The position numbers and the translations under genes are program-made. The notes under the pieces were generated by a model that did not search any database, was not told the origin of the DNA, and worked only from the letters and a program-made list of their open reading frames with translations. Source: DATEPR01 sp036503065 (lineage in GTDB: Bacteria > Actinomycetota > Actinomycetes > Mycobacteriales > Pseudonocardiaceae). Taken from it: DNA of 17,210 bases. The DNA is taken from contig DASXXM010000643.1 in assembly GCA_036503065.1 (NCBI GenBank), positions 1-17,210 of the forward strand, read 5' to 3'. The first letter of the stretch is position 1. Every line of letters begins with the position of its first letter. Below are positions 1-9,753 of this stretch, piece by piece.

Positions 1-290
1 TGGTCCAGCAGCGCGGCCCTGGCCTGGGTCTCGTTGCGTTCCGGGTCGCCTGCCGGCAGGAACCGCTCGTCGCCCCAGTACAGGTCGATCCGGTGCCAGT
101 CGATCGCGTCCCGCGCCGGGCTCGCGTTGAGGTGTTCCAGCACGGCCGTGCCGGTCCGGCCGCCGGTGAGCACGACCGATGCCCAGCCCCGCGCGGACTG
201 GGCATCCACCACCTTCGTGACCAGCCGGGCCGCGGCGGCGGCCGCGAGCACGACCGGATCGGCGTGGATCACGACCTCGGGCGCGCTCAC
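1..290 (-). CDS. pgl: 6-phosphogluconolactonase, N-terminal part (cut by left window edge)
   Basis: Hydrolyses 6-phosphogluconolactone to 6-phosphogluconate, the second step of the oxidative pentose-phosphate pathway, in the cytosol. About 96 residues are visible. They show the family's N-terminal pattern: a glycine-rich phosphate-binding segment (VLTGGRTG, near residue 42) and the strongly conserved WGDERFLP followed by NETQAR near residues 73-91. The GTG start at 290-288 overlaps the opcA stop TGA (289-287) as GTGA, so translation is probably coupled and the gene is the last visible member of the operon. An alanine run near residues 16-21 fits the helix before the GG motif. The C-terminal half, with the rest of the active site, lies outside the window. 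Identity is seen in the motifs and supported by the usual opcA-pgl order of actinobacteria. Confidence 0.94.
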   Translation of the reverse strand, partial: MSAPEVVIHADPVVLAAAAAARLVTKVVDAQSARGWASVVLTGGRTGTAVLEHLNASPARDAIDWHRIDLYWGDERFLPAGDPERNETQARAALLD

Positions 291-1417
291 GGTTTCGGCT
301 CCACTGCCACGGCCGCCTTGGTCCGGCGCGCCGCCCTCGGCTTCGTCGTCTTGGCCGCGGCTACGGCTTTCACCGGCACAGCTTTGGTCGGTGCCGATTT
401 GGTCTGTGCCGCCTTCGCGGGCGCGGTGCCGTTCACCGTGGTGTCGGCCGGCTTGCGCGGGGTGCCACGGCGGGCCGTGCCCGCCGGTGTCGCGGCCCGA
501 CCACGGACCACTTTGGACAGACCGGTCAACGTCTCGGCATAGATCTCGTCCGGGTCGAGGCGCCGCAGTTCCTCGGACAGGCAGTCCCGTACCGACCTGC
601 GGTGCAGCGCGATCTTCCGGTCCGGCTGCCCGGCCTGGGTGAGCGTGCCGACCCGGCCGTCCGGCCGGACGAGCTCCACGTTGCCCGACCGCCGCTCCAG
701 CACCACCCGCACGATGCCCTCGCCGGACGTGGCCTTCAGCCGGGACACCGGGATCTTCAGGCACACCGCGAGCCACGCGGCCAGCAGATCGGTGGACGGC
801 GAGTCGGCCTCGCCGGTCACCGCGGCGGCCGTGATCTTCTCGTGCGGCGGCAGGTCCAGCGCCGCCGCGAGCATCGCGCGCCAGTTGGTCAGCCGCGTCC
901 AGGCCAGGTCGGTGTCGCCGTCGGCGTAGGTGGCGCGGCGGTGGTCCAGCGCCCGGTTCGGGTTGCGTTCGTTGGCCGCGTCGGTGATCCTGCGGTTCGC
1001 CAGTGCCCCGATCGGGTCCCGCACCGGCACAGCGGGCGCCTCGACAGGCCACCACGCCACCACCGGGGTGTCCGGCAGCAGCAGCGGGATCACGCAGCTC
1101 GCGCCCTCGTCGGCCAGCGGACCGTAGAGCCGCAGCACCACGACCTCGCTGGCCCCGGCGTCGCCGCCGACGCGGATCTGGGCGTCCAGCCGGGCCGCGG
1201 CCTTCTTCGCGCCCCTGGCCACCACGATCACCCGGCACGGGTGCTCACGGCTGGCGTCGTTGGCGGCCTCGATGGCCTCCTCGGTCTTCGTGCCGTCGTC
1301 GGTGACGATGACGAGCGTCAGCACCCGGCCCAGGGTCACCGCGCCGCCGTCCTGGCGCATCTGCACGAGCTTCGCGTTGACCTGTGATGTGGTCGTCGAC
1401 GGCAGGTCGATGATCAC
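287..1417 (-). CDS. opcA: OpcA, glucose-6-phosphate dehydrogenase assembly/activator protein with long basic tail
   Basis: OpcA proteins are needed for full activity of Zwf in cyanobacteria and actinobacteria and are encoded next to it. The 376-residue product begins with the family signature VIIDLPSTTTSQVNAKLVQM and contains the conserved core segments PDTPVVAWWP and ITDAANERNP. The GTG start at 1417 is chosen because the family begins at the VIDLP-type motif and because it forms a GTGA overlap with the zwf stop (1416-1414). Upstream sequence stays open in this frame, but only as a shadow of zwf. The conserved part ends near residue 304. A 72-residue tail rich in Ala, Lys, Thr and Pro follows, with about 17 Lys/Arg, and it makes the protein clearly longer than the roughly 300 residues usual for the family. 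The stop overlaps the pgl start. Confidence 0.95.
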   Translation of the reverse strand: MIIDLPSTTTSQVNAKLVQMRQDGGAVTLGRVLTLVIVTDDGTKTEEAIEAANDASREHPCRVIVVARGAKKAAARLDAQIRVGGDAGASEVVVLRLYGPLADEGASCVIPLLLPDTPVVAWWPVEAPAVPVRDPIGALANRRITDAANERNPNRALDHRRATYADGDTDLAWTRLTNWRAMLAAALDLPPHEKITAAAVTGEADSPSTDLLAAWLAVCLKIPVSRLKATSGEGIVRVVLERRSGNVELVRPDGRVGTLTQAGQPDRKIALHRRSVRDCLSEELRRLDPDEIYAETLTGLSKVVRGRAATPAGTARRGTPRKPADTTVNGTAPAKAAQTKSAPTKAVPVKAVAAAKTTKPRAARRTKAAVAVEPKP

Positions 1418-2949
1418 GGGCGCCTCCACTTGCGGCCGGTACGTTCCATCATCTTGTCCGCGCACGCCGGACCCCAGGTGCCGGCGCGGTACGGGTCGGG
1501 CTTCTTGCCGCTGGTCGCCCACGCCCGCAACACCGGGTCGAGGATCTGCCAGGACAGCTCGACCTCCTCGTTGACCGGGAACAGCGACGGCTCGCCGAGC
1601 AGCATGTCCAGGATCAGCCGCTCGTACGCCTCCGGCGACGACTCGGTGAAGGAGTGGCCGTAGCCGAAGTCCATGTTGACGTCCCGGACCTCCATGTTGT
1701 TTCCCGGCACCTTCGAGCCGAACCGCAGCGAAACGCCCTCGTCCGGCTGGACCCGCACCACGAGCGCGTTCTGGCCGAGCTCGTCGGTCTGGGTCGAGTC
1801 GAACGGGAGATGCGGTGCTCGCTTGAACACCACGGCCACCTCGGTCACCCGCCGGCCGAGGCGCTTGCCGGTGCGCAGGAAGAACGGCACGCCCGCCCAC
1901 CGCCGGGTGTCCACGCCCAGGGTGATCGCGGCGAACGTCTCGGTCGTCGAGTCCTTGCTGAAGCCGCCCTCCGCCAGCAGGCCGGGCACCTTCTGGCCGC
2001 CCTGCCAGCCACCGGTGTACTGACCGCGCGCGGTGGTCTCGGCGTAGGGCGTGAGCGCCTTCGTCGCGGACAGCACCTTGATCTTCTCCGCGCGCAGGTC
2101 GCGCGGGTGGAACGACAGCGGCTCCTCCATCGCGGTGAGCGCGAGCAGTTGCATCAGGTGATTCTGGATCACGTCCCGGGCCGCGCCGATGCCGTCGTAA
2201 TAACCGGCCCGGCCGCCCAGCCCGATGTCCTCGGCCATGGTGATCTGGATGTGGTCGACGAAGTTGGCGTTCCAGATCGGCTCGAACAGCTGGTTGGCGA
2301 AGCGCAGCGCCAGGATGTTCTGCACCGTCTCCTTGCCGAGATAGTGGTCGATGCGGAACACCGACTCCTCGGGGAAGACCTCGTTGACGATCCCGTTGAG
2401 TTCCTTGGCGCTTTTCAGATCGTGGCCGAACGGCTTCTCGATGACCACCCGTCGCCACTGGTCACCGTCCTGTGCGGACAGTCCGGAGCGGGACAACTGC
2501 TTGAGCACAACGGGAAACGCGCCCGGTGGGATGGACAGGTAGAACGCGTGGTTGCCGCCGGTGCCCCGGACGCGGTCCAGGTCGGCCACCGTGGCGGCCA
2601 GCGCGTCGAACGCGTTGTCGTCGTCGAAGGAGCCCGGCACGAACCGGATGCCCTCGGCGAGGTTGCGCCACACGGCCTCGCGGAACTGGGTGCGTGCGTG
2701 CTCACGGACCGCCTGGTGCACGATCTCGCCGAAGTCCTCGTCCGCCCAGTCCCGGCGGGCGAAACCGACCAGCGCGAAACCGGGCGGCAACAGCCCACGG
2801 TTGGCCAGGTCGTAGATGGCCGGCATCAGCTTCTTGCGGGACAGGTCACCGGTGACGCCGAAGATCACCACACCGCACGGCCCGGCGATCCTGGGCAGCC
2901 GCTTGTCCCGCTCGTCCCGCAACGGGTTGCGCACCAACGGTTTGGTCAT
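1414..2949 (-). CDS. zwf: Glucose-6-phosphate 1-dehydrogenase
   Basis: Oxidises glucose-6-phosphate to 6-phosphogluconolactone with NADP+ (or NAD+), the entry and control step of the oxidative pentose-phosphate pathway. The 511-residue length is normal. The N-terminal Rossmann fold carries the coenzyme-binding GVTGDLSRKK (residues 31-40). EKPFGHD near residue 170 and RIDHYLGKE near residue 200 hold the substrate-binding and catalytic residues (the His of DHYLGK region is the family's catalytic site). The C-terminal GTWGPACADKM segment is also typical. The ATG at 2949 overlaps the pgi stop as ATGA. The stop overlaps opcA, whose product assists this enzyme. Tight coupling implies roughly equal production of Pgi, Zwf and OpcA. 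Confidence 0.98.
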   Translation of the reverse strand: MTKPLVRNPLRDERDKRLPRIAGPCGVVIFGVTGDLSRKKLMPAIYDLANRGLLPPGFALVGFARRDWADEDFGEIVHQAVREHARTQFREAVWRNLAEGIRFVPGSFDDDNAFDALAATVADLDRVRGTGGNHAFYLSIPPGAFPVVLKQLSRSGLSAQDGDQWRRVVIEKPFGHDLKSAKELNGIVNEVFPEESVFRIDHYLGKETVQNILALRFANQLFEPIWNANFVDHIQITMAEDIGLGGRAGYYDGIGAARDVIQNHLMQLLALTAMEEPLSFHPRDLRAEKIKVLSATKALTPYAETTARGQYTGGWQGGQKVPGLLAEGGFSKDSTTETFAAITLGVDTRRWAGVPFFLRTGKRLGRRVTEVAVVFKRAPHLPFDSTQTDELGQNALVVRVQPDEGVSLRFGSKVPGNNMEVRDVNMDFGYGHSFTESSPEAYERLILDMLLGEPSLFPVNEEVELSWQILDPVLRAWATSGKKPDPYRAGTWGPACADKMMERTGRKWRRP

Positions 2950-4565
2950 CGGCTGACCTCCGCCAACGCCTTGACCAGTTCGGCGAGGCCGGCCACCCGG
3001 TCCGTCAGGTGCAGGCGGAGCACCGGCCTGCCGTGGTCGGCCAGCACCGAGCCGTCACCCAGCGCCTGCGCGTGCTGCAGCACGGCCAGCGTGTACGGCC
3101 GGTCGGGCACCGCGACGTCCTGCTCGACCGCGCCGGTGACCTGCAGGAACACGCCGTTCTGGTGACCACCCTTGTGGTATTGGCCGGTGGAGTGCAGGAA
3201 TCGGGGGCCCCAGCCGAACGTGGTCTGGAGGCCGGTGCGGCGGGCCAGTTCGGGCCGCAGCAGCGCGGCCGACGCGTCGTCCAGCCGGTCCAGGTAGGCC
3301 TGCACCGAGATGTAGCCCAGCTCCGGCGCCGCCTTGACGAACGCGTTGACCGCCGCCGCCACCGAGTCGACGCCATCGGGCAGCCAGCCCGCGGACGGAT
3401 ACACCTCGATCGGGCCCTGCGTCAGCGCCGGGGCAGCTTCGTCGCCACCGGCCGGCTTGTCCAGCAGCGCACGTGCCGCGACCTTGGCCGCCTCCACGTC
3501 CGGCTGGTCGAACGGGTTGATGCCCAGCAGGCGCCCGGCCACCGCGACCGCGTACTCCCACAGCAGCATCTGACCGCCGAGTGGGCCGTCCGTGCTGATC
3601 ATCGCCTTGCCCGCGGCGGGTCCGATCGCGACCGGGGTGGCGTCTGGGCCCGCGTCGGCGAACCCGGGCGCGGCAATGCCCTCCACCGCGACCGGCAGCA
3701 GTCCGGTGCCGTTCTTGCCGGTGGACTCGGCGATCAACTGCTCCGCCCAGTCCGGGAAACCCTTGATGCCGGAACCGGAATCGGCCAGCACGACCTTCTC
3801 CGCACCGGTCGAGTGCCGGGTGCCCAGCGCCGCCGCGAGCAGCAGGCCCGGGTTCGTCGGCAGGTCCTCGACCAGCCGCTCGGCCGCGTCGGCCGCGTCC
3901 TCCAGCAGGCCGTTGATGTCCACACCGGCCAACCCGGCCGGTACCAGGCCGAACGCGGTCAGCGCCGAGTAGCGGCCGCCGACGTGCGGATCGGCCAGGA
4001 ACACCGCGCGGTAGCCCTCGTCCTTGCCGAGCTTCGCCAGTGGCGAGCCCGGATCCGTGACGACCACGATCCGGCGGGCCGCGTCGATGCCGTCGCGGGT
4101 GAAGGCGTCGATGAAGATCCGCCGGTGGCTGTCGGTCTCCACGGTGGAACCCGACTTGGACGACACCACGAGCACGGTCCGGCGCAGGTCACCGGCGAGT
4201 GCGTCGGCCACCTGGCCCGGGTCGGTGGTGTCCAGCACGACCAGCGGCGCGCCCGCCGTGTTCGTGATCACCTCGGGCGCCAGCGACGAGCCGCCCATGC
4301 CGGCCAGCACGACCCGGTCGACGCCCTCCCCGCGCAGTTCCGCGGTGAGCGCCTCGATCGCGCCGATCAGCGGCCGCGAGGTCCGGTGCAGCGTGGTCCA
4401 GGACAGCCGGATGGCGGCCTCCGACTCGGCCTCCGGCCCCCACAGCGTCGGGTCCTGCGCGGCGAGCTTCGACGCCACCGCGTCACCGGCCAGCCGGACG
4501 GCGACCGCGCGGGCCTCGTCGGCCAGCTTCTCGTCGAGTACCTGTACCGAAATCTGTTCAGTCAC
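2946..4565 (-). CDS. pgi: Glucose-6-phosphate isomerase
   Basis: Interconverts glucose-6-phosphate and fructose-6-phosphate, linking glycolysis/gluconeogenesis to the pentose-phosphate pathway. The 539-residue protein has two SIS-type sugar-isomerase domains: AGMGGSSLAPEVI near residue 90 and VVSSKSGSTVET near residue 135 are the sugar-phosphate-binding loops of the first. It belongs to the shorter, divergent actinobacterial type often found beside tal. The ATG at 4565 is 7 bases after the tal stop, and the stop overlaps the zwf start by 4 bases. In mycobacteria pgi lies elsewhere; here it is built into the operon, which would let carbon re-enter Zwf from fructose-6-phosphate made by transketolase and transaldolase. 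Function rests on motifs and context. Confidence 0.96.
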   Translation of the reverse strand: MTEQISVQVLDEKLADEARAVAVRLAGDAVASKLAAQDPTLWGPEAESEAAIRLSWTTLHRTSRPLIGAIEALTAELRGEGVDRVVLAGMGGSSLAPEVITNTAGAPLVVLDTTDPGQVADALAGDLRRTVLVVSSKSGSTVETDSHRRIFIDAFTRDGIDAARRIVVVTDPGSPLAKLGKDEGYRAVFLADPHVGGRYSALTAFGLVPAGLAGVDINGLLEDAADAAERLVEDLPTNPGLLLAAALGTRHSTGAEKVVLADSGSGIKGFPDWAEQLIAESTGKNGTGLLPVAVEGIAAPGFADAGPDATPVAIGPAAGKAMISTDGPLGGQMLLWEYAVAVAGRLLGINPFDQPDVEAAKVAARALLDKPAGGDEAAPALTQGPIEVYPSAGWLPDGVDSVAAAVNAFVKAAPELGYISVQAYLDRLDDASAALLRPELARRTGLQTTFGWGPRFLHSTGQYHKGGHQNGVFLQVTGAVEQDVAVPDRPYTLAVLQHAQALGDGSVLADHGRPVLRLHLTDRVAGLAELVKALAEVSR

Positions 4566-4572
4566 CGAGGTG

Positions 4573-5688
4573 TCAGCCCTTCGCCTTACCGAGTTGGTCC
4601 TCGACCGACGTCAGCAGGTCGGTCCATGACGCGTCGAACTTCTCCACACCCTCGCGCTCCAGCACCACGAAGACGTCGTCGACGTCGACGCCGACACCGG
4701 TCAGCAGTTCGAACGTCTCGCCGGCCTGCTCGCCGTAGCCGGTGACCGTGTCGTGGCTGATCCGGCCGTGGTCGGCGACCGCGTCCATGGTCTTCTCCGG
4801 CATCGTGTTCACCACGCCGTGCACGATCAGCTGGTCGACGTAGCGGGTGTCCGAATAGGCCGGGTCCTTGGTGCCGGTGGACGCCCATAGCGGCCGCTGC
4901 GGCCGGGCGCCGTCCTTGGCCAGGGCCAGCCAGTCGGGCCCGGCGATGACCTCCTCGAACGCGGCGAACGCGATCTTCGCGTTGGCGATGGCCGCATTAC
5001 CCTTGAGCGCCAACGCCTCCGGCGTGCCGATGGCCGTCAGCCGCTTGTCCACCTCGGTGTCCACACGGGACACGAAGAACGACGCGACGGACGCGATCGA
5101 CGCCAGGTCGTGGCCGTTGGACCTGGCCTGCCGCAGTCCGTCCAGGAACGCGTGCATCACATCGCGGTAGCGGTCCGGTGAGAAGATCAGCGTCACGTTC
5201 ACGCTGATGCCCTCGGCCAGCACCCGGGTGATCGCCGGCAGGCCCTCGGCCGTGGCCGGGATCTTGACCATCAGGTTCGGCCGGTCCACCGTCTTCCAGA
5301 GGTCCAGCGCCTCGGTCACGGTCCGGTCCGTGTCGTGCGCCAGCCGCGGGTCGACCTCGATGGACACCCGCCCGTCAAGCCTGTTGGTGCGGTCGTAGGT
5401 GTCGCGGAACAGGTCGCACGCGTCGCGCACGTCCGTGGTGGTGATCTCGCGCACCGCGGCGTCCACCGAAGCGCCGCGCGCGGCCAGTTCGCGGACCTGC
5501 GTGTCGTAGGCCTCGCCGTGGGTGAGCGCGCCGGCGAAGATCGTCGGGTTCGTGGTCACGCCGACCACGTGCCGGTCCCGGATGAGCGCGGCCAGGTTGC
5601 CGGTGGCCAGCCGTTCCCTGGACAGGTCGTCCAGCCAGATCGAGACGCCGGCCGCGGACAGCTCGGCGAGCCTGTCGGTGTTGGTCAT
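4573..5688 (-). CDS. tal: Transaldolase
   Basis: Transfers a dihydroxyacetone unit from sedoheptulose-7-phosphate to glyceraldehyde-3-phosphate in the non-oxidative pentose-phosphate pathway. The 371-residue protein has the TIM-barrel signatures VTTNPTIFAGAL near residue 44 and LMVKIPATAEG, where Lys142 is the expected Schiff-base lysine. The C-terminal LWASTGTKDPAYSDTRYVDQL is also typical of the long actinobacterial/cyanobacterial class. The ATG at 5688 is preferred over an in-frame ATG at 5707 because GGAAGGA lies 9 bases before it; the upstream ATG has no such site and lies only 1 base from the tkt stop. The tkt stop is 20 bases upstream and pgi starts 7 bases downstream. Confidence 0.97.
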   Translation of the reverse strand: MTNTDRLAELSAAGVSIWLDDLSRERLATGNLAALIRDRHVVGVTTNPTIFAGALTHGEAYDTQVRELAARGASVDAAVREITTTDVRDACDLFRDTYDRTNRLDGRVSIEVDPRLAHDTDRTVTEALDLWKTVDRPNLMVKIPATAEGLPAITRVLAEGISVNVTLIFSPDRYRDVMHAFLDGLRQARSNGHDLASIASVASFFVSRVDTEVDKRLTAIGTPEALALKGNAAIANAKIAFAAFEEVIAGPDWLALAKDGARPQRPLWASTGTKDPAYSDTRYVDQLIVHGVVNTMPEKTMDAVADHGRISHDTVTGYGEQAGETFELLTGVGVDVDDVFVVLEREGVEKFDASWTDLLTSVEDQLGKAKG

Positions 5689-5708
5689 GCTCTGTCGTCC
5701 TTCCATGT

Positions 5709-7808
<2,100 letters not shown>

Positions 7809-7997
7809 GGACCTGAACTCCCACTCTCACATTGGCGCGGGGCCACTGGCACGGTGTCGGTACGCCGGAACTCGATCGATCCCGACGAACCGCGCACGGC
7901 CGGACCCGCGAATCTCCCTCGTCGGCCCGAGCCTAGTCCCGGGAGTCCGCCCGTGTGATCTCGAACCGCAGGACGGCCCCAACGCGGGGAATCCGAC

Positions 7998-8051
7998 ATG
8001 CGGTGATTACGATGCGGTGAGTCCGGTGCCGACGTTGTGTGGTGCCGACGT
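7998..8051. repeat. Two short direct-repeat pairs in the tkt/ctaB divergent region
   Basis: ATGCGGTGA occurs at 7998-8006 and again at 8012-8020. GGTGCCGACGT occurs at 8025-8035 and 8041-8051. All four lie within 86 bases upstream of the ctaB ATG, in the 275-base intergenic region shared with tkt. Periods of 14 and 16 bases are not whole helical turns. A regulator-binding role is possible but unproven; the rest of this intergenic region shows nothing I can name. Confidence 0.5.
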
Positions 8052-8083
8052 CGTTCACCAAAGATTCACCATTGAGGAGCCCG

Positions 8084-9028
8084 ATGTCGTCGCGAAGCGC
8101 CGTGCGTGAGGTCGACACGGTGCCCCTGGCAACCTCTCCCCGGGATCTGGTGCGCGCCTACGTGGCGTTGATCAAGCCGCGGGTGATCGAGTTGCTGCTG
8201 GTCACGGCGATCCCGGCGATGTTCCTCGCGCAGCGTGGCTTCCCGCCGTTGTGGACGGTGGTCGCCGTGCTGGTCGGCGGCACCATGGCGGCCGGCAGCG
8301 CCAACGCGCTCAACTGCGTGATCGACGCGGACATCGACGCGGTGATGAAGCGCACGAAGGCACGCCCGCTGGTCCGGCACGAGGTCACGCCACGCAACGC
8401 GTTGATCTTCGGGTTGGTGCTCGGTGTGGCCTCGTTCACGTTGCTGCTGCTGATGACCAACTGGCTCGCTGCGGTGCTCGCGGTGGCGGCCATCCTGTTC
8501 TACGTCCTCGTCTACACGATGCTGCTCAAGCGACGGACGTCACAGAACATCGTGTGGGGCGGCGCGGCCGGCTGCATGCCGGTGGTGATCAGCTGGGCCG
8601 CGGTCACCGACACGGTGGCGTGGCCGGCCCTGGCGATGTTCGCCGTGGTGTTCTGTTGGACCCCACCGCACTTCTGGGCGCTGGCGATGAAGTTCAAGGA
8701 CGACTACGCGCGGGCCGGCGTGCCGATGCTGCCGGTGGTCGCCACGCAGGAGCAGGTGTCCCGGCAGATCATCATCTACTCGTGGGTCACGGTCGCGTGC
8801 ACGCTGGTGCTCGTGCCGGCGACCGGCTGGGTGTACGCGGTGTGTGCGATCGCGTTCGGCGCGTGGTTCCTGGTCACCGCGCACCGCCTGCACAGCGGCA
8901 TCAGGCGCGGCACGCCGACCAACCCGATGACCCTGTTCCACGTGTCCAACACGTACCTGATGCTGGTCTTCGTCGCACTCGCCGTGGACTCGGCGCTGCA
9001 CCTGCCCGTTGTGGGCCGGCCGTTCTAA
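8084..9028 (+). CDS. ctaB: Protoheme IX farnesyltransferase (heme O synthase)
   Basis: Membrane prenyltransferase of the UbiA family that adds a farnesyl group to heme B, giving heme O. The 314-residue protein has the polyprenyl-diphosphate-binding motif N77-x3-D81-x3-D85 followed by KRTKARP, a second acidic loop near residues 206-207 (KDDYARAGVPM), and about eight to nine hydrophobic segments. The ATG at 8084 is chosen over an in-frame start 45 bases upstream because GAGGAG sits 4 bases before it and homologues start close to here. It is divergent from tkt, as in many actinobacteria. Its product feeds CtaA, encoded about 4 kb away on the other strand. The stop TAA overlaps the stop of the convergent HD-domain gene, leaving no terminator space. 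Confidence 0.97.
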   Translation: MSSRSAVREVDTVPLATSPRDLVRAYVALIKPRVIELLLVTAIPAMFLAQRGFPPLWTVVAVLVGGTMAAGSANALNCVIDADIDAVMKRTKARPLVRHEVTPRNALIFGLVLGVASFTLLLLMTNWLAAVLAVAAILFYVLVYTMLLKRRTSQNIVWGGAAGCMPVVISWAAVTDTVAWPALAMFAVVFCWTPPHFWALAMKFKDDYARAGVPMLPVVATQEQVSRQIIIYSWVTVACTLVLVPATGWVYAVCAIAFGAWFLVTAHRLHSGIRRGTPTNPMTLFHVSNTYLMLVFVALAVDSALHLPVVGRPF

Positions 9029-9666
9029 ATGGCAGCCAGCAGTTCATTGACCGACGGATCGTCCAGCGCCTCCACGACGCACTGCCACAGCTCCAGGTTC
9101 GCCGACGCCCAGTGCGAGTACGCGGCGGCCGCTTCCCTGCTGTAGAAGTAGAAGCCGGCATCGTGCACGCCGCGCTGCTCGCCGACGATCTTGGTGGCCA
9201 ACTCGCGCAGGCTGACGCCGTTCTCGCTCAGGTAGCGGTGCGCCAGCATCACCGGGGTCACCGGCAGCGCCTTGAACAGCGTGTCCGCGTCGGACAGCGC
9301 CTGTGCCTCCAGGCTGATGTGCCGGTGCCGGGTGGCCATCTCGGCCTCGACGACGATCTCGTCCACCCACCGCGCGGTGTCCGCCGTGACGCCGGCCTCG
9401 ACCAGGATGGCCAGCCGCAGCGTGCCGCCCGCCGCCGCGGGCGAGTTGCGGCGGACGAGATAGTTGAGATCGTGTACCAGGGCCGCCGTCGCCACGACGG
9501 ACACGTCCGCGCCGTTGGCCGCGGCGAACCGGGCGCCCTTGTCGCGCACGAAACTCACGTGGTGCCAACCGTGGAACGGCAGGTCGCCGGCCCGTTGGCA
9601 CAGCTCGCGTACCCGTCGGGCCACCGCGGTGGTGGCGGTGCTACTGACAGTGTGCTGCTCGCGCAT
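9025..9666 (-). CDS. HD-domain metal-dependent hydrolase, substrate unknown
   Basis: A 213-residue soluble protein with an HD phosphohydrolase domain: His35/His36 in GWHHV, the His65-Asp66 pair in ALVHDLNY, and a downstream Asp in LSDADTLFK (residues 126-128). This is the H...HD...D metal-ligand pattern of the superfamily. The family acts on phosphate monoesters or nucleotides, but nothing here identifies the substrate. The ATG at 9666 has a good GGAGG site 5 bases upstream. That site lies inside one inverted repeat and next to a second. It is the last gene of a minus-strand series after the cupin-like gene (87-base gap), and its TAG stop overlaps the ctaB stop tail to tail. Confidence 0.86.
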   Translation of the reverse strand: MREQHTVSSTATTAVARRVRELCQRAGDLPFHGWHHVSFVRDKGARFAAANGADVSVVATAALVHDLNYLVRRNSPAAAGGTLRLAILVEAGVTADTARWVDEIVVEAEMATRHRHISLEAQALSDADTLFKALPVTPVMLAHRYLSENGVSLRELATKIVGEQRGVHDAGFYFYSREAAAAYSHWASANLELWQCVVEALDDPSVNELLAAI

Positions 9667-9679
9667 CGGAGCCTCCGAT
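9665..9679 (-). promoter_or_regulatory. Inverted repeat over the ribosome-binding site of the HD-domain gene
   Basis: ATCGGAG-C-CTCCGAT is a perfect 7-base inverted repeat with a 1-base centre. It contains the GGAGG ribosome-binding site and the first two bases of the ATG at 9666-9664. A loop of 1 is too tight for a complete RNA hairpin, so it is more likely a protein-binding site or chance. It adjoins the larger inverted repeat at 9676-9702. Confidence 0.45.
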
Positions 9680-9702
9680 CGCTGTGACTGGCGCAGCGAT
9701 CG
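9676..9702 (-). promoter_or_regulatory. 9-base inverted repeat upstream of the HD-domain gene
   Basis: Perfect arms CGATCGCTG (9676-9684) and CAGCGATCG (9694-9702) flank a 9-base centre. On the minus strand a TACGAT box (9704-9699) overlaps one arm and could be a -10 element, which would make the repeat a classic repressor operator. Alternatively it forms an RNA hairpin abutting the GGAGG site. No T-run follows, so it is not an obvious terminator. Confidence 0.5.
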
Positions 9703-9726
9703 TAGGTCCGATCGGGGGGAGTTGAC

Positions 9727-9739
9727 GGCCGTTTCGGCC
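9727..9739 (-). terminator. Possible small hairpin after the cupin-like gene
   Basis: GGCCG-TTT-CGGCC gives a 5-base GC stem 14 bases downstream of the cupin-like stop codon. There is no U-tract on the minus strand. It could be a weak terminator between the cupin-like and HD-domain genes, but the stem is short. Confidence 0.25.
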
Positions 9740-9753
9740 CGGATGTGCCCTTC

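Noticed and set aside
1418..2458. N-terminal extension of OpcA running back into zwf
   Set aside because: The extra 346 codons are the out-of-frame shadow of zwf; the GTG at 1417 matches the family start and the GTGA overlap.
1654..3165. Long plus-strand frames opposite zwf and pgi (also 3009-4745)
   Set aside because: These are antisense shadows that are common in GC-rich coding DNA; the translations are Arg/Pro/Gly/Ala-rich with no domain, while the minus-strand genes have clear motifs and tight operon spacing.
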